This document shows, piece by piece, positions 11,060 to 17,295 of a DNA stretch of 21,221 bases. The stretch is from a virus. Position 1 is the stretch's first letter. Each line of letters opens with the position of its first letter. The DNA lies in IMG/VR virus record IMGVR_UViG_3300028925_006839, positions 1 through 21,221 of that record; one strand, written 5' to 3'. The notes beneath the pieces were generated by a model. It saw only the letters and a program-made list of their open reading frames with translations, ran no database searches and was not told the DNA's origin. A program made the translations under genes and the position numbers.

Positions 11060-13069
11060 TCACGCACCCCCCTGCGGTAGCTGAATACTGATAAGCGTCC
11101 AAGCGTTACTCATTCCATCGACCCGTATAAACGTATCGGTCATGCGCTCTAGCGTCGCAAGAATCACGTTCTCTGGTGAGTCTGTTCTTTGGCTCAGTTG
11201 GTCAACAGTCATTGAGCCATTCCGCATCAACCCAATCAGCCGTTCCCGTAGCCCTGTTCCTTTCGCAAGTTCTGGCACAGTCTGAATATCTTGGGCAACA
11301 TACCTGATAGATGCGTTGTCAGATTCGGTGCTGCCACTGAACTCAACATCGTAAGCAACCGGGGCTATCAGTTTTGAGCGGTTCGACTTTTCGTGGTACA
11401 GCCCAAGCACCGGGTTAGTCTCTGGCTCAGAAATGCTCGTTAGTCTGAAAACCTGTCTCGCTAAATTCCAAAAAAATCGACTTCCAAAGAGCGTGTCCGA
11501 TTTGTTGGTGTGAGTAATGGCAATCGAAGCCACATTCAGCGACCGAACAGAGTTATGGAACAGCCTCGCTGCTTCTGCATCGGTTACGTCGCCACCAGCC
11601 GAAGCCACAAGTGAGTCCACGATTATTAGTTCAATATCGTTTTCGACAATGATTTCAACCAGTTCGTCACAATGGTCAATAAATGCGCCGCTCATACTCT
11701 GATAATGAATATGATTGTCAGGTATTTTATGTTGCGCTCCACGGCTGATTTCTTTCAGCATACTTGCCACATCATCATCGTCAGCTTCCCAGTCAAGGTA
11801 GAGGGTTTTTATTGGTCGCCCTGCCGTATTACTGATGCCGGGAATAAACGATTTCTGTGTTGCACCTGTCGCTGCTACTGCAAGAGCAAACGTAGATTTT
11901 CCAGAGCCACCGTCAGCATATAGAACCGTACTTTGATTCTGCCGAACAAGCGGGAATATCAAATAAGGGCTATCGTTTTTCGGAACGTGCCTTGCAAGGT
12001 CTATCGTCACGCCCGGCTTCTCTGAATGGCTGTCCACCGTCGCTGCTATCTGGTGCAGTATTGAGTTCCAATCAGCAAGCGGGTGCTGCTGCATCAGGTA
12101 GTCAATGATTTCCTTGCGGCTGCGCTGGTCGTACAGGCTCACAGAAGCCATGTAAATCATTCCACGTTTGCCAGTCCACACTTTCATCTTCGCGTAGGCT
12201 CTAGTGCCTCGCCTATCTATCTTGCTCAACTCAACGCGAATGTCTGGCTCTGCCCAATAGAAGGTCGTGCGCCGCTCGGTCTGAGATTCCACCATCGGCG
12301 GGTCAACTAGCTTGCCGCTGTATTGCAGTTTCTTCCCTGCGTCGTATCGCATCGCCGAAGCAACAATGCTCGCAACTTCATTGTCAGGAAGTGGCGGGTC
12401 GTTCTTTGCATTTGCTTCGTCGAGAAGCATCTGCATTTCTTCGGCTTCATGCCCCATCTGCCGATACGCCGCAGCGAGTCGGAACAGTCGGTCATTGCGG
12501 TTGCCCTGCAACGCTCCGTTGCCCTGCAACTCTGCGACCCAATTCTTTACAGTTGATTGGTTCGCTTGGTAGCCGTTCTTGAATATCGGCGGGAAGTCCC
12601 AAGTCGCAACAGGTGTTTCATTCAATGCTGTATAAGTTACTCCATCGACCTCAGAGCCAGCCGCTACGACATAGCCACCAGTATTCCGTATGTCGCACTT
12701 CTCGACCCGTCCTGCTGACTGGCTAATCGTTGCGTCGTACTGAAAATATAAATGCCAGCCTCTTGGAGTTTTCACCCCATAAGTCGGTGGCGGTGGCTTG
12801 AATCCCGGCAACGCCTTCATCTTCGCCATTGAGGTCGTTCGGTCATCAAGGTCGAGTACGGTCAGCCCTGATGCTTCACCCGTTGCGATTCCTACATTTG
12901 CATTTGGATACTCGCCCCACAGAATTCTGATTGTGTTCGGGTTATCGGTCGCATCTTTAGAGCCATGCTCTTGAAGTGCTGATGCAATAGGAATTTTCTT
13001 ATTGGGTTGCAGCGCGAGAACCTTCCAGCCTCGCGCTGCATATGCCAATGCGTAATCTACTTTATTCAT
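11060..13069 (-). CDS. Primase-polymerase / helicase fusion, 669 aa
   Basis: The N-terminal 1-165 is a bifunctional primase/polymerase (prim-pol, archaeo-eukaryotic primase fold): VGIATGEASGLTVLDLDD supplies the metal-binding D73/D75 and TPRGWHLYF the conserved H106. A helical linker (175-245, PriCT-like) follows. Residues 370-540 are a RecA-fold helicase/ATPase of the AAA_25/RepA type: Walker A GGSGKST (387-393), LYLDWEADDDD (423-433), Walker B LIIVDS (481-486) and ITHTNKSD. A winged-helix-like end spans 605-660. It should unwind DNA and make primers at phage forks. Start at 13069 after AGAAGGAACCAAGACC. Confidence 0.93.
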   Translation of the reverse strand: MNKVDYALAYAARGWKVLALQPNKKIPIASALQEHGSKDATDNPNTIRILWGEYPNANVGIATGEASGLTVLDLDDRTTSMAKMKALPGFKPPPPTYGVKTPRGWHLYFQYDATISQSAGRVEKCDIRNTGGYVVAAGSEVDGVTYTALNETPVATWDFPPIFKNGYQANQSTVKNWVAELQGNGALQGNRNDRLFRLAAAYRQMGHEAEEMQMLLDEANAKNDPPLPDNEVASIVASAMRYDAGKKLQYSGKLVDPPMVESQTERRTTFYWAEPDIRVELSKIDRRGTRAYAKMKVWTGKRGMIYMASVSLYDQRSRKEIIDYLMQQHPLADWNSILHQIAATVDSHSEKPGVTIDLARHVPKNDSPYLIFPLVRQNQSTVLYADGGSGKSTFALAVAATGATQKSFIPGISNTAGRPIKTLYLDWEADDDDVASMLKEISRGAQHKIPDNHIHYQSMSGAFIDHCDELVEIIVENDIELIIVDSLVASAGGDVTDAEAARLFHNSVRSLNVASIAITHTNKSDTLFGSRFFWNLARQVFRLTSISEPETNPVLGLYHEKSNRSKLIAPVAYDVEFSGSTESDNASIRYVAQDIQTVPELAKGTGLRERLIGLMRNGSMTVDQLSQRTDSPENVILATLERMTDTFIRVDGMSNAWTLISIQLPQGGA

Positions 13070-13099
13070 GGTCTTGGTTCCTTCTGGATTTGGTTGTAA

Positions 13100-13792
13100 T
13101 TACCACGGAAGTTCTGTTACGTCCTCTGCTGGTGGCGGTGCTGATTCTACGCTAGTAACTACGCCACCAGCTTGTATCGCCGCATTGACCATTGGCGTGT
13201 CTGGAATCTCAGGCAATTCCGACTCGTTCAGTTTTGCCAACGCTCGTTCTCTTACGCTGTCCCGCATCATCAGCATCGCTGTGTCGAAGTATGCGACCAG
13301 TAATGCTTCCTGCTGCTCCACTGGAAGCTGTGCCAGAATCTCATGGTCAAGGTTGTTATAAAACGATTGCTCACGTATCGAGTTATTTCGACGGGTTTCT
13401 CTATCATCGGCAAAGGGCGATGCAATAAGCGCGGGTGCGTTATTACCCTGTGCAGCCCCTTGCTGCGTCTGTACTGGCGCAGTAGCCCCGCCTAACGCCT
13501 TGATTCGGCTGATGTTCTGGTAGCGTTTGCCGTTAGCCTTGTGACCGCCGAGCGATAACACAACCTCGGACGGTGCGCCTTGAACAATGTTTGTAGCTGC
13601 GCCCTGATATGTCCAGAAGCCTTCCAAGTCCTCAAATGCCCAACCACCGAACTCGCCTTGCAGCTTCGGTATCAGTTGCATTGGCGGCGATTGAACGAGT
13701 TCCGTTCCATCTTTGCTAGTTACTGGTGTCTCTCCATCAGGCTTTAGGACTTTCTGCCAGTCGATTTGAATGGTTCCGTATTCGCTCGTCAT
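13100..13792 (-). CDS. Possible single-stranded DNA-binding protein, 230 aa
   Basis: Residues 1-100 are beta-rich with aromatic residues (GGWAFEDLEGFWTYQG, GKRYQNISRIKAL). A flexible Gln/Ala/Gly linker follows (105-120), then a helical domain and a proline-rich tail ending AEDVTELPW. An acidic tail with a hydrophobic tip is the hallmark by which SSBs recruit partners. Position directly upstream of the primase/helicase supports the role. No clear OB signature can be confirmed by eye. The start overlaps the upstream stop (TAATG), with AAGGGG as ribosome site. Confidence 0.5.
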   Translation of the reverse strand: MTSEYGTIQIDWQKVLKPDGETPVTSKDGTELVQSPPMQLIPKLQGEFGGWAFEDLEGFWTYQGAATNIVQGAPSEVVLSLGGHKANGKRYQNISRIKALGGATAPVQTQQGAAQGNNAPALIASPFADDRETRRNNSIREQSFYNNLDHEILAQLPVEQQEALLVAYFDTAMLMMRDSVRERALAKLNESELPEIPDTPMVNAAIQAGGVVTSVESAPPPAEDVTELPW

Positions 13793-13986
13793 TAGTTTGT
13801 TCCCCTTGCCGCTGCTGCGGCTGCTTCTTTACTTTTCACAATCTGCTGACAACGCTGCGATGTAAGGTCGAAACCTAGTCGCAACATTTCTCTACTTATT
13901 TTGTTGTACGACACGCCCTTGCGGTGCATGTCGATGATGATTCTATTGCGCGGCGTGTCCGCTGCGCCCTTAATAATTCGTGCCAT
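13792..13986 (-). CDS. Small helix-turn-helix protein, 64 aa
   Basis: MARIIKGAADTPRNRIIIDM leads into RKGVSYNKISREMLRLGFDL and TSQRCQQIVKS, a resolvase/repressor-like HTH (about residues 22-50). The N-terminus is basic. Joined to both neighbours by TAATG overlaps. Likely a DNA-binding accessory or regulator of the replication operon. Confidence 0.72.
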   Translation of the reverse strand: MARIIKGAADTPRNRIIIDMHRKGVSYNKISREMLRLGFDLTSQRCQQIVKSKEAAAAAARGTN

Positions 13987-14375
13987 TAGTTTCGCTTCTT
14001 AACTTTCTGCCTGATGGTTAGTTCTGGCGTTCCATCTTGTTTAGCGAAGTCGATAATGCGCTTTATCTCGCCGCCCTTCTTCGCTTCTTTAGTTAGCTTA
14101 GTTTTGTTGAATTTCGGAATCGCTACCTTGTTCTGCAATGACTTGATTTCTTCAGAGTCGTAATGCTCCAGTAGCGGAATCAATGCTTCCTCATTCCATT
14201 TGGTCGGTGCTTTGATTTCAGCTACCCAACCATCGTCCTCATAAAGCACAGCATCATCTTCTTCCAACTGCTGTTTTATTTGCTCCGTAACAATTCCAAT
14301 ATCTTTGTTCAGTTTCACACGCTCTTGCTTCAATCCGTCCAGCGTGTCCAGCCTTGCTCTAATATCAATCTTCAC
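13986..14375 (-). CDS. Hypothetical coiled-coil protein, 129 aa
   Basis: The GTG start at 14375 follows CGAAAGGAACTGAT. Residues 1-42 are a coiled coil (LDGLKQERVKLNKDIGIVTE). A conserved-looking DGWVAEIKAPTKWNEEALIP core follows, then a very basic tail (KVKKRN). The layout of a coiled coil plus a short alpha/beta core is common in phage replication operons, but I do not recognise the family. The basic end suggests DNA contact. Confidence 0.75.
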   Translation of the reverse strand: MKIDIRARLDTLDGLKQERVKLNKDIGIVTEQIKQQLEEDDAVLYEDDGWVAEIKAPTKWNEEALIPLLEHYDSEEIKSLQNKVAIPKFNKTKLTKEAKKGGEIKRIIDFAKQDGTPELTIRQKVKKRN

Positions 14376-14397
14376 ATCAGTTCCTTTCGTTAGTTGC

Positions 14398-14429
14398 GGG
14401 GCAACACCAATGTCCGTCGGTGCTGCCCC
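14398..14429 (-). promoter_or_regulatory. Strong leader hairpin with G-U pair
   Basis: On the minus strand GGGGCAGCACC pairs with GGTGTTGCCCC over 11 positions, one of them G-U, around a 10-nt loop. On the plus strand that position is an A-C mismatch, so the structure belongs to minus-strand RNA. It lies between RNA element copy I and the start motif of the 14375 gene. Confidence 0.7.
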
Positions 14430-14432
14430 TTA

Positions 14433-14515
14433 CCGGGTTCAGTGAGGCGTTCCCATTGCCCGGTTAACCCATAAGACCCACGACGCTGTGCGAGGTGGGT
14501 CTGTGGGCTGTATGC
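14433..14515 (-). promoter_or_regulatory. Intercistronic RNA element, copy I (divergent)
   Basis: GCATACAGCCCACA, P1 GACCCAC/GUGGGUC with inner CGC/GCG, UUAUGGGUUAA, P2 CCGGG/CCCGG around 21 nt. P1 is wholly different in sequence from the other copies yet still pairs. Confidence 0.72.
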
Positions 14516-14526
14516 GGGTTGGTGGG

Positions 14527-14916
14527 TTAGAGGTCGCCTGATTTTTGTTCAGCCATTCGTTTGTCTTGCTTCCGAATCCAAGCCGCTTCTTTTCCAGAGC
14601 GACTTCGGTTTTCCTTCTGCAAGGTTTTCGACTGAGACTGTATGCGACTAATCACACGCCCATCAACTTTGATTCGTTGCGAGTCGCCGAACTCGTCCGT
14701 CCATTCTAAGAACGCTGTGATTTCACCGTCGGTGCTTCGGACAACAACGATGTTGACCACGTACTCAGGCAAGGTCAGAGTCTCTGGTACAACCACCGTT
14801 GAGCGTTTGTAATTCGACCAACCGTCATGGTTGTCGTGCATAGCGTCCCTGCGTGTCTCATGCCACCCATAAGGGTCACGCCACGGTGCTGCTTCTGTGC
14901 CGGGTCTTGGTTCCAT
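14527..14916 (-). CDS. Hypothetical protein, 129 aa
   Basis: The start at 14916 follows GAAAAGGAACAAGACCA. The N-terminal third is rich in Trp, His and Asp (RDPYGWHETRRDAMHDNHDG); the middle is beta-rich (EYVVNIVVVRSTDGEITAFL); the end is basic and helical. No family is recognised. RNA element copies J and I lie on its two sides. Confidence 0.73.
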   Translation of the reverse strand: MEPRPGTEAAPWRDPYGWHETRRDAMHDNHDGWSNYKRSTVVVPETLTLPEYVVNIVVVRSTDGEITAFLEWTDEFGDSQRIKVDGRVISRIQSQSKTLQKENRSRSGKEAAWIRKQDKRMAEQKSGDL

Positions 14917-14941
14917 TGGTCTTGTTCCTTTTCTCGTTCCT

Positions 14942-15011
14942 CAAAGCGATTTGCTTTGTTAACCCTTTAGCCCCTGCTCAGTTGGACTGGCAGGGGCTGT
15001 TGGGCTGTATG
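14942..15011 (-). promoter_or_regulatory. Intercistronic RNA element, copy J
   Basis: CCATACA, AAC, P1 GCCCCUGC/GCAGGGGC with inner CAGU/ACUG and bulged A, UAAAGGGUUAA, P2 CAAAGC/GCUUUG with AAAUC loop, then the start motif of the 14916 gene. Confidence 0.82.
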
Positions 15012-15032
15012 GTCAGTTGTTACATCGCTCGC

Positions 15033-15344
15033 TTAAGCTGCATCTTTTCGGTTTTCATATAGATTCGTTGCGTTGCAAGTTCCGATTGCGCCCACTGCGT
15101 ACATATCCATCGTGAGCATGTGCGGGTAGCTAGGCACATCGTTTGAAACTACTTCGTAAGTCACGGTTGAATTCCAACCTGCTCGATTCCGTTTCGTTGA
15201 AGTGTCGATAACTTTGACGTAGTGACCATTTGAGTCGCCGAACGATGAAAGCCAGTAAGTGTCGCCAATTACGATTTCGTTTGTTCGCGCTTCGATTCGC
15301 TTCTGTGCATCTACGTTTGAGCGGCGGCGGTATCGTCGTGTCAT
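15033..15344 (-). CDS. Hypothetical basic protein, 103 aa
   Basis: The start at 15344 (MTRRYRRRSNVDAQKRIEAR...) is fixed by GAAAAGGAACCGACCAA and by the promoter just upstream; a Met at 15401 would lie inside that promoter. A very basic N-terminus is followed by a beta-rich barrel-like part (GDTYWLSSFGDSNGHYVKVI). First gene of the replication unit. No family recognised. Confidence 0.75.
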   Translation of the reverse strand: MTRRYRRRSNVDAQKRIEARTNEIVIGDTYWLSSFGDSNGHYVKVIDTSTKRNRAGWNSTVTYEVVSNDVPSYPHMLTMDMYAVGAIGTCNATNLYENRKDAA

Positions 15345-15387
15345 TTGGTCGGTTCCTTTTCGGTCTGTTTTCGTAACTCCGTTAAAC

Positions 15388-15414
15388 TTACTACCGCTCA
15401 CAATGTATTGTCAA
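15388..15414 (-). promoter_or_regulatory. Sigma70-type promoter of the replication unit
   Basis: TTGACA (15414-15409), 15 bp, TAGTAA (15393-15388) on the minus strand, the same spacing and -10 as the 9336-9362 promoter. GTAAGT at 17 bp is an alternative -10. Confidence 0.7.
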
Positions 15415-15432
15415 CACCTAAAACCACCCATT

Positions 15433-15466
15433 ACAAGAAACAGCCCCGGCATTTCTACCGAGGCTG
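15433..15466 (-). terminator. Rho-independent terminator ending the late block
   Basis: CAGCCTCGG/CCGGGGCTG arms (one T-G wobble) followed by TTTCTTGT on the minus strand. With the AGTTAC array and the promoter at 15388 it fills the 335-bp gap 15345-15679. It stops transcripts from the late genes before the replication promoter. Confidence 0.75.
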
Positions 15467-15470
15467 CAAC

Positions 15471-15480
15471 AAAAGGAACC
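15471..15480. other. Anti-SAS sequence beside terminator
   Basis: The plus strand reads AAAAGGAACC; minus-strand transcripts therefore carry GGUUCCUUUU five bases before the terminator hairpin, complementary to the early-gene start motif. On the plus strand it could instead serve a 33-codon TTG frame (15485-15586), which I do not annotate. Confidence 0.55.
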
Positions 15481-15585
15481 AGACTTGCACTCAACTATCA
15501 GGCGACCAAACCCAATAGGAGTTGTCCATGACAAGCTAGGTCACCACCAATCATACCACCCACAAAAAAATACTGTGTTCGCCTA

Positions 15586-15667
15586 GTAACTTTAAGTTAC
15601 TTAGTAGCTATATATATATTTAATATATTGAGTTACTAAGTAACTAGTAACTTAAGTAACTAGTTAC
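15586..15667. repeat. AGTTAC/GTAACT hexamer array 2 (AT-rich)
   Basis: Seven hexamers at 15586, 15595, 15631, 15640, 15647, 15656 and 15662, many 9 bp apart, enclosing TATATATATATTTAATATATT-like AT-rich DNA. GTAACTAGTTAC at 15656-15667 is a perfect 12-bp palindrome, and CGCACGCG follows directly. Same copy number, orientation and flank as array 1. Confidence 0.78.
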
Positions 15668-15679
15668 ACGCACGCGAGG

Positions 15680-15862
15680 CTATTCGCCTTCTAGCAGTTT
15701 GAAACCCAGTCCAGTGATGCCGCCGATGCAGCCTGTGGCTATCTCGTTCATCTCGTTATTGATGCCGTAAATCGCCAGTACGCACAGCCCGACAATCGCC
15801 ACAAAGATTTGCGGTCGCAGCTTGCCGAGGAATGGAGTCAGTCCGTCGAGTATTGATTTCAT
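15680..15862 (-). CDS. Small membrane protein, putative holin partner, 60 aa
   Basis: The start at 15862 has AAGGTG at good spacing; an in-frame codon at 15886 lacks one. MKSILDGLTPFLGKLRPQ is followed by a transmembrane segment (IFVAIVGLCVLAIYGI), a short charged turn (NNEMNE), a second hydrophobic stretch (IATGCIGGITGLGFKLL) and an acidic end. Two-segment proteins of this type are found next to phage holins. Its start overlaps the upstream 33-aa membrane peptide (ATGA). Confidence 0.7.
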   Translation of the reverse strand: MKSILDGLTPFLGKLRPQIFVAIVGLCVLAIYGINNEMNEIATGCIGGITGLGFKLLEGE

Positions 15863-15960
15863 AAAATCACCTTCGTAATTAGCCACACGCCAGCGAGTGC
15901 AAGAATTGCGCCAAGCATGACTAGATAAATATGGAATAAAGTTTCAGTTGAGATGCCCAT
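15859..15960 (-). CDS. 33-aa single-pass membrane peptide
   Basis: A tiny gene: MGISTETLFHIYLVMLGAIL and ALAGVWLITKVIL, almost entirely one membrane helix with a short polar N-terminus. It starts 3 nt after the upstream stop and its TGA overlaps the next ATG (ATGA). Position inside the holin cassette suggests a lysis accessory (pinholin, antiholin or spanin-like role cannot be told apart). Confidence 0.72.
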   Translation of the reverse strand: MGISTETLFHIYLVMLGAILALAGVWLITKVIL

Positions 15961-15963
15961 TTG

Positions 15964-16245
15964 CTATTTGCTTTTCTTGCCTAGCGCAGAGCCGGTCAGT
16001 AACGCTCCGAAAGCCAGATGGAACAGCCCGCCTCCTTGAAGTGTGAACGGGTCATGCTGACTGACTAACTTCTTTAAGTATTCCATTTGCACCATTGGGT
16101 CGTCTATTAGCTGTAAGTTTGCCATGAAGCTATCTACATTCAAACCCACCCTAGACAGTCCGTACCATACAGGCACGACCACAAAATCGTAGACGCAAAT
16201 GATGAGGTAGGTAACTAAGGCAGTCCATCGCCAATAATCAATCAT
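15964..16245 (-). CDS. Putative holin, 93 aa
   Basis: MIDYWRWTALVTYLIICVYD then FVVVPVWYGL gives one or two membrane helices, followed by a polar middle and a C-terminal hydrophobic stretch (GLFHLAFGALLTGSALG) ending in a basic tail (KKSK). This matches the WR...DF..P pattern of phage holins of the three-segment type. Holins form the membrane lesion that triggers lysis. The start overlaps the upstream stop (TAATG). No endolysin is recognised in the window. Confidence 0.68.
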   Translation of the reverse strand: MIDYWRWTALVTYLIICVYDFVVVPVWYGLSRVGLNVDSFMANLQLIDDPMVQMEYLKKLVSQHDPFTLQGGGLFHLAFGALLTGSALGKKSK

Positions 16246-17294
16246 TAGCTAGGACTAGCTGCGGCTGCTGGTGAAGAAATGGATACTTCAATATTGTCCT
16301 CGTTTACAAAGGTCTTGTAGACGACGCTGGTGGCGATGGTAAATTCTTTAGTTGCGAAACCATTCCCAAGACCGACCTCGTTCAGAATTATTTCCAGAGT
16401 GCCAGCTTTGATTCTATCCAGAACACATGCTCCACCCTTCGTCCACAGGTTGCTGAGTATGAGCCGGTCAATCTTTCCGTTTACGTTTGTGGTTGCTGCT
16501 GTGATTTTGAGTTGGTCATAGTAGCCACCAGATGTCAGCATGTCGTCCGCTCTGTTACCGCCTGAGATTGCCCTATCTCTAGGCGTACCGGCAACCGCAG
16601 AGATTGATTGACCATCACTAGCGTTGTCCTTGACGATAAGGTTGTGCGCCTCGATGTTCGTTAGAGTCAAAGTATCGCATCGCCAGCGGTCAACAGTCAT
16701 GTGTCCGACTTCAAGAAATGTCTCAGCAAAAGCAGGGTCAGCAACCGTTGGCAAACCACCAATGATAACTGGCTTAGTTTCGCCTGATGGTAGAGCCGAG
16801 TTAGTGTACGCAGTCCCTAACGTAATGTCCTCGATTTTGACTAAGCCAATCGGTGTTGTGCCTAAGTCTAGGCGCAACGTATTGAACTCTGCGGCACTAA
16901 AAACGGGCGAGTCGGTTGGTGCGTTATAAATGCCGGGGTCGCCAGCAGCGAATGAAGGCGGCTTCATAGCCTCAACAGCAACCGCACCAGTCGCAGCAGT
17001 TGAACCTACCGCCAACAAGCCGACTGCCATTTGTGGACTAAGCCCCATTGACCGCAGGATTGAGTACGGAGCCTTCAGCGTGTTGAATGTCCTGCGCCAT
17101 TTGTCCGACTCGCCTTGCAGGTAATCTATCTTTGCAAGCAGCCAGTCACGCCACACAGCCGCCTTGTAATACAACTGCACAGGTGAACGCCCGACCGCTG
17201 CTGGTGTCGCCGCTATGCCGTAGCAAAGTTGCCGCAATGCGCGAAGGACTAACAGCGGAATCCAGAGAAGAACCTTGAAGAATTTGTGGAGCAT
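16245..17294 (-). CDS. Membrane-anchored beta-rich protein, 349 aa
   Basis: I start it at 17294, two bases after the upstream stop; a codon at 17330 would overlap that gene by 35 nt. Two hydrophobic segments lie near the N-terminus (FKVLLWIPLLVLRALRQL and MAVGLLAVGSTAATGAVAVE), separated by a polar stretch. The rest is a long Thr/Asn-rich beta region (LTLTNIEAHNLIVKDN, IDRLILSNLW), as in structural or adhesion proteins, ending AAAASPS. Between the nuclease and the holins, it may be a virion-associated or cell-envelope protein. No family recognised. Confidence 0.75.
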   Translation of the reverse strand: MLHKFFKVLLWIPLLVLRALRQLCYGIAATPAAVGRSPVQLYYKAAVWRDWLLAKIDYLQGESDKWRRTFNTLKAPYSILRSMGLSPQMAVGLLAVGSTAATGAVAVEAMKPPSFAAGDPGIYNAPTDSPVFSAAEFNTLRLDLGTTPIGLVKIEDITLGTAYTNSALPSGETKPVIIGGLPTVADPAFAETFLEVGHMTVDRWRCDTLTLTNIEAHNLIVKDNASDGQSISAVAGTPRDRAISGGNRADDMLTSGGYYDQLKITAATTNVNGKIDRLILSNLWTKGGACVLDRIKAGTLEIILNEVGLGNGFATKEFTIATSVVYKTFVNEDNIEVSISSPAAAASPS

Positions 17295-17295
17295 T

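Noticed and set aside
12307-12495. 62-codon minus-strand frame inside the primase gene
   Set aside because: Fully internal to a well-conserved multi-domain gene, different frame, no start signal.
2255-15011. Intercistronic hairpins read as rho-independent terminators
   Set aside because: P1 is followed by UAAAGGGUUAA or UUUAGGAGUUAA, not a U-tract, and most of these gaps have no promoter behind them, so termination would silence the next genes.
2255-15011. Intercistronic repeats read as a CRISPR array
   Set aside because: Copies are separated by whole genes, differ in sequence with conserved pairing, and have no regular spacers or cas genes.
1392-15667. AGTTAC arrays as attL/attR of an integrated element
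   Set aside because: No integrase is present, the shared core is short and palindromic, and the region between holds essential replication genes.
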